From assembly GCF_000238055.2 (NCBI RefSeq), contig NZ_KE148312.1:2166501-2230500 (forward strand): a stretch of DNA of 64,000 nucleotides, written 5' to 3'. The notes under the pieces were generated by a model. The model saw only the letters and a list, made by a program, of their open reading frames with translations, had not been told where the DNA came from and ran no database searches. The translations under genes and the position numbers were made by a program. This DNA comes from Oribacterium parvum ACB1. Its GTDB lineage: Bacteria > Bacillota > Clostridia > Lachnospirales > Lachnospiraceae. Below, in pieces: positions 25,288-33,641 of the stretch (the first letter of the stretch is position 1; each line of letters begins with the position of its first letter).

Positions 25288-26108
25288 TTAGTTTTGTTTA
25301 TTACTGTTCGTTTTTTTACTTTCTTCTTTTTTGCTGTCTTCTTTTTTGCTGTCTTCTTTTTTGCCTTCTTCTTTTTTGCTGTCTTCTTTTTTTGTATCGA
25401 TTTTATCCGACTCTGCCTTGCTTGTTTCCTCTTCCTCTAAGTCCGACTTAGTCTTTGGATAGGGAGACTCTTCCAAGTTAAAATTACCGCTAACCTGATT
25501 TCCGGACTTATCCGAAACATATACGGTAATACTGTTGCTCTTCATGGAAAAGCTGACTTTACCGCTCTGCTCATCAATGTGATTGGGCTTTAAATTGTTT
25601 CCATCATGATCAATACCATAAATGGAAGCAAAATCTACACCGGACTGGCTGTCCGTAACAACAAACTCAACATATCCCACGCCCAATACAACATTGTCCT
25701 CATCAATAACCGGAGGATTTTCATCAAAGCTGTTAATCTGGGTATTCTCCATATTCGTCATTCCGTTGATAGAAGTCACACTGATGCGAAGACTACCATT
25801 TGCAGAAAGAGGAATGATATAGTTATTATTCTCCCGAGTGTAATTCAGTTCTTCTCCTTCCAGCTTTGCAGAAAATTTCTTAATCGGCAAAACGGAATCA
25901 ACATGGACCAAAACAGATACCGAGTCATCCCCGCTATGTTCTGTCGGATCGTTGATCTGCAGCTTAGGCGTTGCCAGCACAAAGAAAAGTATGCAGGAGT
26001 TGATAACAAGATAAGGAACGATATAGCATAAAAAAATGCTAAGAAAACCGGATTTTTTTTCTTTTTTTGAGGATAGGATTCCTGCCTCATGCTTCCTCTA
26101 TCAGCCAT
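25288..26108 (-). CDS. Membrane-anchored ectodomain protein split by a −1 frame change at A_AAA_AAG
   Basis: No known function. The start is ATG at 26108 with AAAGGAGG eight bases ahead and a clean promoter, so translation surely begins there (MADRGSMRQESYPQ). Continuing in that frame ends early. The ectodomain is in the −1 frame, open from a TAG near 26100 but with no start codon until GTG at 25980. A −1 shift at the heptamer A_AAA_AAG (26067→26061) joins the basic N-terminus to KKEKKSG, then a good membrane helix (FLSIFLCYIVPYLVI…), then ATPKLQIND and a beta-rich extracellular part with SDKSGNQVSG, and a Lys/Glu/Ser-rich tail made by a 15-base repeat. Without the shift the anchor would be lost. 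Programmed frameshift, transcript slippage, a disabling one-base indel and sequencing error all fit. Confidence 0.65.
25317..25392. repeat. 15-base coding minisatellite (KKEDS/KKEGK repeats)
   Basis: About five head-to-tail units of GTCTTCTTTTTTGCT (plus-strand sense) encode a C-terminal tail of Asp-Ser-Lys-Lys-Glu repeats in the 25288–26108 gene. Units are nearly identical and multiple of three, so copy-number change alters tail length without breaking the frame. Confidence 0.8.
26061..26067 (-). other. Slippery heptamer A_AAA_AAG in frame for −1 shift
   Basis: In the ATG frame the codons are CAA AAA AAG (codons 14–16), i.e. A_AAA_AAG exactly in the X_XXY_YYZ phase known from dnaX. It is followed by a second run of eight A (26060→26053). 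A −1 slip leads directly into the long ectodomain frame. A six-base hairpin TAGCAT/ATGCTA (centred near 26032) lies about 25 bases downstream; it is weak. Confidence 0.6.
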
Positions 26109-26147
26109 AAAATGGGCCTCCTTTACAGACTACACTACTGGCAAAAA

Positions 26148-26176
26148 AGTATAGCAAATCTTCAAATTACTGGCAA
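26148..26176 (-). promoter_or_regulatory. Promoter of the frame-split gene
   Basis: Minus strand: TTGCCA (26176→26171), 17 bases, TATACT (26153→26148), 40 bases upstream of the ATG at 26108. The element AAGATTTGCTAT occurs twice here, so −35 and −10 flanks are partly duplicated. Confidence 0.7.
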
Positions 26177-26198
26177 GATAGCAAATCTTAATATAGTC

Positions 26199-26227
26199 TT
26201 GACAAAACTAAAATTTTACTTTAATCT
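26199..26227 (+). promoter_or_regulatory. Promoter of tRNA-Ser
   Basis: TTGACA (26199–26204), 17 bases, TAATCT (26222–26227), 12 bases before the tRNA. Divergent from the promoter at 26148–26176. Confidence 0.8.
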
Positions 26228-26238
26228 GAAAAAGTTCT

Positions 26239-26324
26239 GCAGAGGTATCGAAGTGGTCATAACGAGGCGGTCTTGAAAACCGTTTGTCCGCAAGGGCGCG
26301 TGGGTTCGAGTCCCACCCTCTGCG
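26239..26324 (+). tRNA. tRNA-Ser (anticodon TGA)
   Basis: 86-base class II cloverleaf: acceptor GCAGAGG/CCTCTGC with discriminator G, anticodon stem GCGGT/ACCGT around CTTGAAA (anticodon TGA, reading UCA and other UCN), long variable arm with GTCCGCAAGGGC, and T-arm TGGGTTCGAGTCCCA. CCA not encoded. Own promoter and terminator. Confidence 0.96.
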
Positions 26325-26331
26325 CTATTAT

Positions 26332-26378
26332 AAAAGCCTAGTGTCTAAGCCAAAATAGCTTAAAACACTAGGCTTTTT
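26332..26378 (+). terminator. Terminator after tRNA-Ser
   Basis: AAAAGCCTAGTGT (26332–26344) pairs with ACACTAGGCTTTT (26365–26377), inner AAGC/GCTT, followed by T-run. Similar in plan to the tRNA-Leu terminator at 26682–26730. Confidence 0.9.
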
Positions 26379-26552
26379 GCTTGTTTACGAGGTATTAAAT
26401 GAGAACACTCATTTCTCTTTGATGCAGTACTTTTTCACTACAAGCCGCCCACGAAACTGCCCGCGATATTCGACTGTTTCTGTGCCACATACGCTGCAGG
26501 AGTTTTTCAGCTCCAAACTACAACAGGTGTTTTTCAACCCGAAACAATAGTC

Positions 26553-26581
26553 TTGACTGTAAAATCCAAAAATGCTATAGT
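26553..26581 (+). promoter_or_regulatory. Promoter of tRNA-Leu
   Basis: TTGACT (26553–26558), 17 bases, TATAGT (26576–26581), 11 bases before the tRNA. The 170 bases between this and the tRNA-Ser terminator hold no convincing gene. Confidence 0.8.
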
Positions 26582-26591
26582 ATTCGAGTTC

Positions 26592-26674
26592 GCAGAAGTG
26601 GCGGAATGGCAGACGCGCACGGTTCAGGTCCGTGTGAGGTAACACTCATGTGGGTTCAACTCCCATCTTCTGCA
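26592..26674 (+). tRNA. tRNA-Leu (anticodon CAG)
   Basis: 83-base class II cloverleaf: acceptor GCAGAAG/CTTCTGC with discriminator A, anticodon stem CACGG/CCGTG around TTCAGGT (anticodon CAG, reading CUG), variable arm TGAGGTAACACTCA, T-arm TGGGTTCAACTCCCA. CCA not encoded. Confidence 0.96.
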
Positions 26675-26681
26675 CGATTTT

Positions 26682-26730
26682 AAAACCCTAGGATTTCAGC
26701 CGGAGAAGGCTTGAAACCTAGGGTTTTTTT
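26682..26730 (+). terminator. Terminator after tRNA-Leu
   Basis: AAAACCCTAGG (26682–26692) pairs with CCTAGGGTTTT (26717–26727), inner GCC/GGC, then seven T. It may also stop the alanine symporter transcript coming from the other side. Confidence 0.9.
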
Positions 26731-26738
26731 GATGATTT

Positions 26739-28124
26739 TTATTCTTCCTCTTCATATCGCTGAATCAATTGCAAAACCTTTGGAGAGAGAAGGAAGAGGG
26801 CAATCAGATTCGGTATAACCATGAGTCCGTTAAAAGTCTCCGCAATCGACCAGATTAAAGATAAATTCATAGTAGCTCCTACTATAGATACTAAAGCATA
26901 AAGCACCAGAAAAATCTTCACTGCTGTAGCGGAACGGAAAACAAACTCCGTAAATCTTGCACCATAAAGCCCCCATCCCAAAATGGTAGAAAAAGCAAAA
27001 GAACAGAGAGCCACTGCAGTGAATAAACTCGCGAGCGGGCCAAAGGTAGAAGTAAAACCGGAGATTGTAAGCTCGGCCCCCGCATCCATGCCATAAGGAA
27101 TATTCACTCCACTGGATAAGATGACCAAAGCTGTCAAAGTACAGATTACGATGGTGTCCGCAAAAACCTCAAAGATACCAAAAAATCCCTGTTTTACCGG
27201 CTTTCTTGTATCCGCTGTCGCATGCGCAATCGATCCGGTTCCCAATCCTGCCTCGTTGGAAAAAATTCCTCTTGAGACCCCTTTCTTCATCGAAGTAAAA
27301 AGAGAATACACCGCACCTCCCGTAAAAGCTCGCGGAGAAAATGCTCCCATAATAATGGAATAAATAACACTCGGAACTCTTTGTATATTCAGGAAAATCA
27401 CAATAAGGGATAGGATAACATAAAAAAGTGCCATAAAGGGAACCAGTTTCTCCGACACCTTCCCGATTCTCTTAATTCCTCCAAGTAGAATCATTGCCAC
27501 TAAAACTGCAATAAGGATGCCGATTGCAAGATTCACCCGACTGTCTCCTCTTGCAGAAAGCAGGTTGAAATTAATCAAGGCTTCATTGATTGCCGCGGTA
27601 ATGGTATTAACCTGTGTTGCATTTCCCGTTCCAAAAACCGTCAGAATACCGAAAATCGCATAAAGATAGGCAAGAAATATCCATTTTTTCCCCAGACCGT
27701 TCTTAATATAGTACATCGGTCCACCCAGATACTCTCCCTTTTCATTCTTCTCTCGATAATACACCGCTAAAGTCACTTCACAAAACTTTGTACACATACC
27801 CAGAATAGCGGAACACCACATCCAAAACACCGCTCCGGGACCGCCAATCGCGATTGCCCCTGCAACTCCCGCAATATTACCCGTTCCTATCGTTGCGGCA
27901 AGAGCAGTACAAACAGCCTGAAAAGGAGTGAGCGCGCCGTCTCTTGCCTCCTTCTTTCGAAAAATTCTTCCAAGGGTTACCTGCATCGCTCTTCCAAAGC
28001 GGGATATCTGTAAAAAACCGGTACGATAGCTTAAGTACATCCCTACACCAAGGATAGACGCCATTGCTGGAATACCCCAAATCCACTGATTTACCAATTG
28101 ATTCATTTCTATTAATAACTGCAC
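26739..28124 (-). CDS. Alanine/glycine:cation symporter (AGCS family)
   Basis: Sodium-coupled importer of alanine or glycine in the cell membrane, 461 residues, 10–11 helices. Family signatures visible: GIPAMASILGVGMYLSYRTGF, AATIGTGNIAGVAGAI, GGPGAVFWMW, the loop GGPMYYI, RGIFSNEAGLGTGSIAHA and ATTILGW-like FSTILGWGLYGAR. The first codon is GTG at 28124 with GGAAGGG six bases upstream; ATG at 28106 is an alternative. The upstream gap (28125–28376) shows no glycine riboswitch core. Confidence 0.94.
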   Translation of the reverse strand: MQLLIEMNQLVNQWIWGIPAMASILGVGMYLSYRTGFLQISRFGRAMQVTLGRIFRKKEARDGALTPFQAVCTALAATIGTGNIAGVAGAIAIGGPGAVFWMWCSAILGMCTKFCEVTLAVYYREKNEKGEYLGGPMYYIKNGLGKKWIFLAYLYAIFGILTVFGTGNATQVNTITAAINEALINFNLLSARGDSRVNLAIGILIAVLVAMILLGGIKRIGKVSEKLVPFMALFYVILSLIVIFLNIQRVPSVIYSIIMGAFSPRAFTGGAVYSLFTSMKKGVSRGIFSNEAGLGTGSIAHATADTRKPVKQGFFGIFEVFADTIVICTLTALVILSSGVNIPYGMDAGAELTISGFTSTFGPLASLFTAVALCSFAFSTILGWGLYGARFTEFVFRSATAVKIFLVLYALVSIVGATMNLSLIWSIAETFNGLMVIPNLIALFLLSPKVLQLIQRYEEEE

Positions 28125-28328
28125 TGTAATCCCTTCCCCCTCTATACATACCTCTTAGCCGGCCATCTTCGATCTCTTAGCACAAAGTTTCTTTATGAAT
28201 AGCACCTATTATTTGACAGCCCATTTGTCTTAAGATGTATTATTTGGACAATCCATGATAATCAAGTCTATTCTAATTCAACTTTTACAAATCAGCTAAG
28301 CTATGCCTATTCATTCAAATATAAAAAA

Positions 28329-28361
28329 ATAGAATAAGCCTCAAAACGAGGCTTATTCTAT
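28329..28361 (-). terminator. Terminator of the kinase/LytTR/GGDEF operon
   Basis: Fourteen-base perfect stem ATAGAATAAGCCTC / GAGGCTTATTCTAT (28329–28342, 28348–28361), AAAAC loop, then seven T leftward. It begins 16 bases after the GGDEF stop. Confidence 0.92.
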
Positions 28362-28376
28362 CATAAAATTCTTTTT

Positions 28377-29702
28377 TTAGGAAATCAAAGTATTTACTTC
28401 ATATTGAATCGGATAATTTTTTCTCTCCTCCTCACTTCTTCGGTTCATAATTCGATCTATAGCAATATGTCTGTTATCCTCATTTGCACCGATAAGAAGA
28501 ACCATAAACTGTTTATTTCCACAGCGAACCATGACGTCTCCTCTTCGGATAGTTTTGCTTAAAAGCCCTCCGAAGGAACGCATACGCCCTTCCACACCGC
28601 GTCGATCCGCATTTTCCGCTTCTTTTATCGTAAAAAGCACAATCTGCACCGGGGAATGCACTCGTTCTCCCACCCTCTTAAGAAAACGGTATATACTGCA
28701 AAAATCTTCATAATCCACTTCATAGGCACCGGAAAAAAAATCCTGTTTTTCAATTCGATCTTGTAATTCCGCTATGGAGATGATAGAGGATTCTTCCTCT
28801 TCCATCTCGCAATACTCCTCATAAACGGCATGACCGCCCTTTCCTTCAGACTTCACCTTGTACATCGCATCATCCGCCCTTTGGTAAAGACCTAAAAATT
28901 CTTTTCCATGTTGCGGAGCCAAGGCAATTCCTATAGAAATCCCGAATTCTTTTCCCGGTGAAATCCCCAAGAGTTCTTCCATTCCCCATTTTACCTTATG
29001 GCAAATATCCTCACAGCGTTCTCTTAGAGCCTCTCTACTCCATAAGCCTCTATAGAAAATGACAAATTCATCCCCTCCGATTCTCCCCAAAACATCATCG
29101 GAGCGAACGAGCTTTTTTAGAATATCCGCTACCCGAGCAATCACTCGGTCTCCCATTTCATGACCGAAGCAATCATTTACCATCTTAAAATTATCCAAAT
29201 CCAGCATCAAAAGAAGACCGCTATCTCTACGCATCTGCAAATTTTCATTGATTTGTTGTACACAGGCACTCCGATTTAAAAGACCTGTCAGTAGATCGAT
29301 TTCCGACTTTTTTTCCAGATGCTTTAACATCTCTTCTCTCTTCATGATGCGGTCAACACGGCGAATCAGTACATCCGGAAGAAGCGGTTTTCGAATATAA
29401 TCATAAGCCCCTAAATCAAAACCCTTCACTTCATTATCGGAATCATCATCTGAAGTCATAATCACCACAGGAATACTGCTCAGTGAAGGATCCTCCAACT
29501 GACGGACAGCATTTAAGATGGCATATCCGTCCATATCCGGCATGTGCAAATCCACCAAAAGTATATCCGGTCGAGTTTCCGAAAGTTCAGAAAGGGCAGT
29601 ACGGGCATCTTCATAACAGCGTACTCCGTACTTTTCCTTTAACGCTTTCTCCGCAATCAGACGCGGAATCTCCTCATCGTCCACAATTACGACACTTTGC
29701 AT
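28377..29702 (-). CDS. Response regulator with GGDEF domain and a second degenerate GGDEF-like domain
   Basis: Probable phosphorylation-controlled diguanylate cyclase, 441 residues. The receiver (about 1–120) has VIVDDEE, phospho-acceptor Asp in LLVDLHMPDMDG and the switch KP pair. The first GGDEF domain (about 135–295) is complete: SEIDLLTGLLNR, LDLDNFKMVND, GRIGGDEFVIF, and an RSDD allosteric I-site five residues before GGDEF, so product inhibition is likely. A third domain (about 305–435) has the same fold order, but its active site reads CGNKQF after RRGDVMVR, hence probably inactive. I chose ATG at 29702 (AAGGTGAGG six bases upstream) over the GTG four codons earlier. Last gene of the signalling operon. 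Confidence 0.92.
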   Translation of the reverse strand: MQSVVIVDDEEIPRLIAEKALKEKYGVRCYEDARTALSELSETRPDILLVDLHMPDMDGYAILNAVRQLEDPSLSSIPVVIMTSDDDSDNEVKGFDLGAYDYIRKPLLPDVLIRRVDRIMKREEMLKHLEKKSEIDLLTGLLNRSACVQQINENLQMRRDSGLLLMLDLDNFKMVNDCFGHEMGDRVIARVADILKKLVRSDDVLGRIGGDEFVIFYRGLWSREALRERCEDICHKVKWGMEELLGISPGKEFGISIGIALAPQHGKEFLGLYQRADDAMYKVKSEGKGGHAVYEEYCEMEEEESSIISIAELQDRIEKQDFFSGAYEVDYEDFCSIYRFLKRVGERVHSPVQIVLFTIKEAENADRRGVEGRMRSFGGLLSKTIRRGDVMVRCGNKQFMVLLIGANEDNRHIAIDRIMNRRSEEERKNYPIQYEVNTLIS

Positions 29703-29717
29703 TGTATTCCTCACCTT

Positions 29718-30449
29718 CTAAACAGTAGCAACCTTCTTGGTATGGATATAGGCAATATGAAGCTTTTTTGTGGTTGCCAGGTATTTTTCACTGATGGAAA
29801 GCTCTCTACCATTAATTAGATACAGGCTTCGTCCTACAATCCTTTGTATCCTGCTTTTTGACACAGCAACATAACGGGAAATTTGAATAAAATCATCTTC
29901 CCCATACTCATCCATAAAGTTTTTTACCGAAAGATAGGTTTCCACCTCACCATCTTTCATATAAATAACAAGTCGGCGACCCAAGGTTTCCACATATTCC
30001 ACATCATCAAGGTAAATTCTTTGCTTTTCCCGATCAACAACCACATCCATATATCGATGTTTCTCAAAACCTGCTATTACCGAATTCATTACTTTTACAA
30101 ACTTTTCATATTCTACAGGCTTTTGAATATAGGAAAACGCCTTTATCTCAAAAGCTTCCGTGATATAGTCATTTCCTCCGGTAATAAAAATGATTTTCCC
30201 TTGTACACCCAAGTTCTTTAATTCTTTACCGATGTCGATTCCATTCATCTCCGGCATAAAAATGTCCAACAGAAAGATATCCGTTTCTAATATTTCGCTC
30301 TTTTTTTCCTTAAGATACTCTTGTCCCGAAGTATAAAATTTCACCTCGGCAAGTATATTGTTTTCTGTTAAATACTTCTGCAACAAAGCTTGTATTAATT
30401 TCTGCTGAACAATCTCATCATCGCATACTGCAATTCTCAGTTTATCCAT
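29718..30449 (-). CDS. LytTR-family response regulator
   Basis: Transcription factor, 243 residues from ATG at 30449 (MDKLRIAVCDDE), which follows GAGGAAGCGG; a longer open frame reaches 30563 but would overlap the kinase gene. Receiver domain (about 1–125) with CDDE, acceptor Asp in FLLDIFMPEMNG, and KP in SYIQKPVEY. C-terminal LytTR DNA-binding domain (about 140–240): VEYVETLGRRLVIYM, MDEYGEDDFIQISRYVAV and the SISEKYL segment. It sits between the hybrid kinase and the GGDEF regulator, with gaps of 13 and 15 bases. LytTR sites were not searched. Confidence 0.93.
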   Translation of the reverse strand: MDKLRIAVCDDEIVQQKLIQALLQKYLTENNILAEVKFYTSGQEYLKEKKSEILETDIFLLDIFMPEMNGIDIGKELKNLGVQGKIIFITGGNDYITEAFEIKAFSYIQKPVEYEKFVKVMNSVIAGFEKHRYMDVVVDREKQRIYLDDVEYVETLGRRLVIYMKDGEVETYLSVKNFMDEYGEDDFIQISRYVAVSKSRIQRIVGRSLYLINGRELSISEKYLATTKKLHIAYIHTKKVATV

Positions 30450-30462
30450 TACCGCTTCCTCT

Positions 30463-33363
30463 TCACTGCAAATATCCTGCGATTTCCTGAACTGTCCTTT
30501 GATACAATCGCATAAACGAATTATGGTTATATCGAATATAATGCATTGCTTCTTCTTTTTCAACTCCCTCTACAACACGCTTTGCAGCATGCTCCAGTTT
30601 TTTTGCATCTTCAGATACCTGAATTGCTCCTACCGTAAGGGAAGTTGTTTTTAATCCATGTGCATAAAGACGGTATTTTACATAGTCCGCATTTTCAAAA
30701 GCGCTTTCCAATTCTCGCATTTTTTCCATACTGCTGTCTCGAAACAGACTTAATATCTCTCTGTATACTGCCTCGTCTTGCATGCAATATTTCAGCCCCA
30801 TTTCCCGATTCAAAATCTTCTCTTCTTCCTTGTCTTCAGAAATACTATGCTGTTTCATCTCGGACTCAAAAAATTCCTCATTACTTTTCTTTCGTATAAG
30901 ATTCTCCGGTAAAAATGTATAAAGTGTCTTTTCCAGCTCCTTTCCCTCCACCGGCTTAGCAAGGTACGCATCAAAGTTTGCACTCAAATATTTTTGCCTC
31001 ATCCCCGGAAGCATATTGGAAGAAAAGGCAATCACAGGAATTGGTCTGCCATAGCGATTTTCAATTTCCAGCTCACGAATTCGTTTTAAGGTTTCTTCTC
31101 CGTCCATACCGGGCATCATAAAATCAAGGTAAGCAATATCATAGGTATTTTTCTTCAGTTTCTCGAGACACTCTTCTCCACTGTATGCAATATCAATTTG
31201 CACTTCTGTACGTTTTAAAAGATTTTGTACCAGACGCACATTTAATTCATTATCATCTACAACTAAAATTTTCGCTTCCGTAGCAATAAATCCCTTGTCG
31301 AAATCTCTACGTTCTCCTTTTTGTTTTAAATAACGTTCTTCATAGTTCCCGATACTATCTTCCTTTAAACTAAGTTGCGGAAGATATGCAGAAAAACTGG
31401 AACCCTCCCCGAGCTTACTTTGCAACTCAATATGTCCATTCATAATGTTAACAAAATAATGGGTGATTGGAAGTCCCAAGCCGGTTCCCTGCACATTCTG
31501 ATGCCAGCCGGTATGTACCCTTTGAAACTTCTGAAAAATCAGATTTTGGTCACTTTCCTTGATTCCCACCCCGGTATCTTTTACTGTAAAGCAAAGCTCC
31601 ACCGCTTTAGCATAATCTAATCCCGGTTCTTCATTTTTCAAAAGATAAGAATCCGGACTGATACAGGACATTGCTAAATTCCTCTCAGTCGTATTGCCTC
31701 TATCTTCCTCCTCCATGATTTCCATTTCTCTAAAGCTTACAGAAAGGCTTATGCTGCCTTTTTCCGTATATTTAATGGCATTATCCAAAAGATTTAAAAT
31801 CACTTCTCTTACCCTGAAAGAATCTCCGAACAAAACTGCAGGTGTATCCTCATCTACAATAATAGAGAATCGAAGTCCTTTCCACTCCGCACGAAAACGA
31901 ATCATACTGTTGATGTCATGGAGCATCTCCGCAAGTTCATAGGCTTTCGGAACAAGTTTAATTCCTCCCGACTCTATGCGTGAAAAATCCAGAATATCAT
32001 TGACCAAAGAGAGAAGGTTTTGGCCGGAGGCCTGAATATCCTGTGCATAGCTCAAAACCGCATCATCATGGCTTTCTCTTAAAATCATTTCATTCATTCC
32101 GATAACGGTATTGATTGGTGTACGAATTTCATGCGACATATTTGCAAAAAATTCCGATTGAATCTTTTCCGCAACCTCGAGTTTTGCCTTTTCATTTCGT
32201 ACCTTATCATATTCTACACCCTGTGCATGCAGCATCTGAAAGGCAAAGAGAACTCCACCGATAGAAAGGAATTTTCCCTGATTTTCATAGCCGTTCAAAA
32301 AGAAAGACAAGAGTTCTATACAGCTAAAGGAAATCATCGTTGTTCCGGCACCGATAAGCCAGGTTAATTCACGAAAAAGTGCAGGTTCATTCCGTTTAAT
32401 GACATAAAAGCTGCGAGCAATTTCAAGACAGGTCAGAAGAATCAGAAGATCGATCGGTAAATTAAGCTCTATAAAACTGTATAGTCCGATTCCTGCAGAA
32501 ATAATAAATACTGCATCAAAAACGGCAATAATCATACAGATAGCATAGATTTCCCGCTGACAAACATTCCGCTCAATTTTATTGATACAAAGTAAACTCG
32601 GAATAGGAATCATAATGAGGGAGATGTATTCCAGGTTCCATAGAAGGAGGACATTGTTAAACAACAACTGTCTGGAGTCAACCTGGCTCCCCATCCAAAG
32701 TCCGATAAAGAAAAGACAAAGCCCAAGATAGTACACTCCCCGTTCCGCACCTTGCTTCCTATTTACAAGAATATACTCCGCCCACATACCGATTCCCATG
32801 AAGATAAGGCAAAGAGAAGAAAGAATCTGCAAAGAACTTTTCCACAAAATTGCCGCGACAATAGAAAGATCTTCTCCAAAATAAATTGCATTTAAAGTGT
32901 TCTCCGCATTTCTTGCTCTACCCCGAAATTCAATCTGAATTGTCTTTCCAAGCATATCTCTTCGTATTGGAATGCGCACCCAGTATATAGGAGGGGTCTT
33001 ACTGTTAAATGGGGGGATATCTGCGTAGGTATAATCATAAACAATATTCTTATCTACCCAAACTGTAATATCTTGATGCACCGTCCTAACATAAAGAGTC
33101 GTCAAAGAATAAGGTACTTCTTCAGGAAGTTGCCTTTCTATTATAAGATTCTTAATTAGTACCTTCCCACCTGTTGAATCGAGATTCTTTTTGGAGCCGT
33201 CAGGAAGGATTCTCTGCCATCCGCTTCGCAAAATCTCATATTTATGAGCAACAAAGCCGAGCTTATCATATTGTCGTATTGAACTTCCCAGAATAAAAAT
33301 CAAAACAAAAAACAGGAAGCCCAAATAGATGACTCTTATTTTATTTTCATTTATTTTAATCAT
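30463..33363 (-). CDS. Hybrid sensor histidine kinase with 7TM-type sensor, receiver and HPt domains
   Basis: Membrane phosphorelay kinase, 966 residues. Order: TM helix (11–30), extracytoplasmic domain resembling 7TMR-DISM ectodomains (about 45–170; LYVRTVHQDITVWVD, YWVRIPI), seven membrane helices (about 172–378), HisKA with phospho-His in FFANMSHEIRTP (His411), HATPase with N box LLDNAIKY, G1 DTGVGI and G2 GTGLGLP, receiver with acceptor Asp747 (YLDFMMPGMDG), and HPt with AHGLKTTS (His902). Its HPt could feed the receivers of either regulator downstream. Ligand unknown; family ectodomains often bind carbohydrates. First gene of the three-gene operon. Confidence 0.93.
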   Translation of the reverse strand: MIKINENKIRVIYLGFLFFVLIFILGSSIRQYDKLGFVAHKYEILRSGWQRILPDGSKKNLDSTGGKVLIKNLIIERQLPEEVPYSLTTLYVRTVHQDITVWVDKNIVYDYTYADIPPFNSKTPPIYWVRIPIRRDMLGKTIQIEFRGRARNAENTLNAIYFGEDLSIVAAILWKSSLQILSSLCLIFMGIGMWAEYILVNRKQGAERGVYYLGLCLFFIGLWMGSQVDSRQLLFNNVLLLWNLEYISLIMIPIPSLLCINKIERNVCQREIYAICMIIAVFDAVFIISAGIGLYSFIELNLPIDLLILLTCLEIARSFYVIKRNEPALFRELTWLIGAGTTMISFSCIELLSFFLNGYENQGKFLSIGGVLFAFQMLHAQGVEYDKVRNEKAKLEVAEKIQSEFFANMSHEIRTPINTVIGMNEMILRESHDDAVLSYAQDIQASGQNLLSLVNDILDFSRIESGGIKLVPKAYELAEMLHDINSMIRFRAEWKGLRFSIIVDEDTPAVLFGDSFRVREVILNLLDNAIKYTEKGSISLSVSFREMEIMEEEDRGNTTERNLAMSCISPDSYLLKNEEPGLDYAKAVELCFTVKDTGVGIKESDQNLIFQKFQRVHTGWHQNVQGTGLGLPITHYFVNIMNGHIELQSKLGEGSSFSAYLPQLSLKEDSIGNYEERYLKQKGERRDFDKGFIATEAKILVVDDNELNVRLVQNLLKRTEVQIDIAYSGEECLEKLKKNTYDIAYLDFMMPGMDGEETLKRIRELEIENRYGRPIPVIAFSSNMLPGMRQKYLSANFDAYLAKPVEGKELEKTLYTFLPENLIRKKSNEEFFESEMKQHSISEDKEEEKILNREMGLKYCMQDEAVYREILSLFRDSSMEKMRELESAFENADYVKYRLYAHGLKTTSLTVGAIQVSEDAKKLEHAAKRVVEGVEKEEAMHYIRYNHNSFMRLYQRTVQEIAGYLQ

Positions 33364-33535
33364 TTATTTTTCGAACTCCCTTTCCGGGTCATTTCTTTGG
33401 AAAGCTTCCAAAAATCAATTCCCCCTAATATAGTAAATAAATTGAAGAAGTTATGCTGTTGCCCCTTCCAAAAAATCAATTAAAACATACATATCCATCG
33501 ACCTAAATAAATTGATATATAAAAAAGCTGATATA

Positions 33536-33576
33536 AAAACGCTACCAAGAGAGGGTCAATCTCTTGGTAGCGTTTT
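33536..33576 (-). terminator. Terminator after spoVG
   Basis: Sixteen/seventeen-base stem AAAACGCTACCAAGAG(A) / (T)CTCTTGGTAGCGTTTT (33536–33552, 33560–33576). Leftward it continues as TTTTTAT. It ends the glgC–glgD–spoVG transcript. The rest of 33364–33641 shows nothing I can name. Confidence 0.9.
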
Positions 33577-33641
33577 GAGACGAGTCAAACTTATGCCAAA
33601 CAGTTTATCCTCGTACATAGATTATATTCCTCCCCTCGAGA

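Noticed and set aside
25845-26108. 87-codon ORF as a separate small protein
   Set aside because: Its first part is real, but its remaining part is out of frame with a convincing membrane helix and ectodomain; better seen as the start of the frame-split gene.
26409-26645. 78-codon minus-strand frame across tRNA-Leu
   Set aside because: It overlaps the tRNA and its promoter, has no ribosome binding site and its composition is that of an antisense shadow.
28125-28376. Glycine riboswitch before the alanine/glycine symporter
   Set aside because: The conserved glycine aptamer core was not seen on the minus strand.
30450-30563. Upstream extension of the LytTR regulator
   Set aside because: It overlaps the kinase's end and adds no domain; ATG 30449 starts exactly at the receiver.
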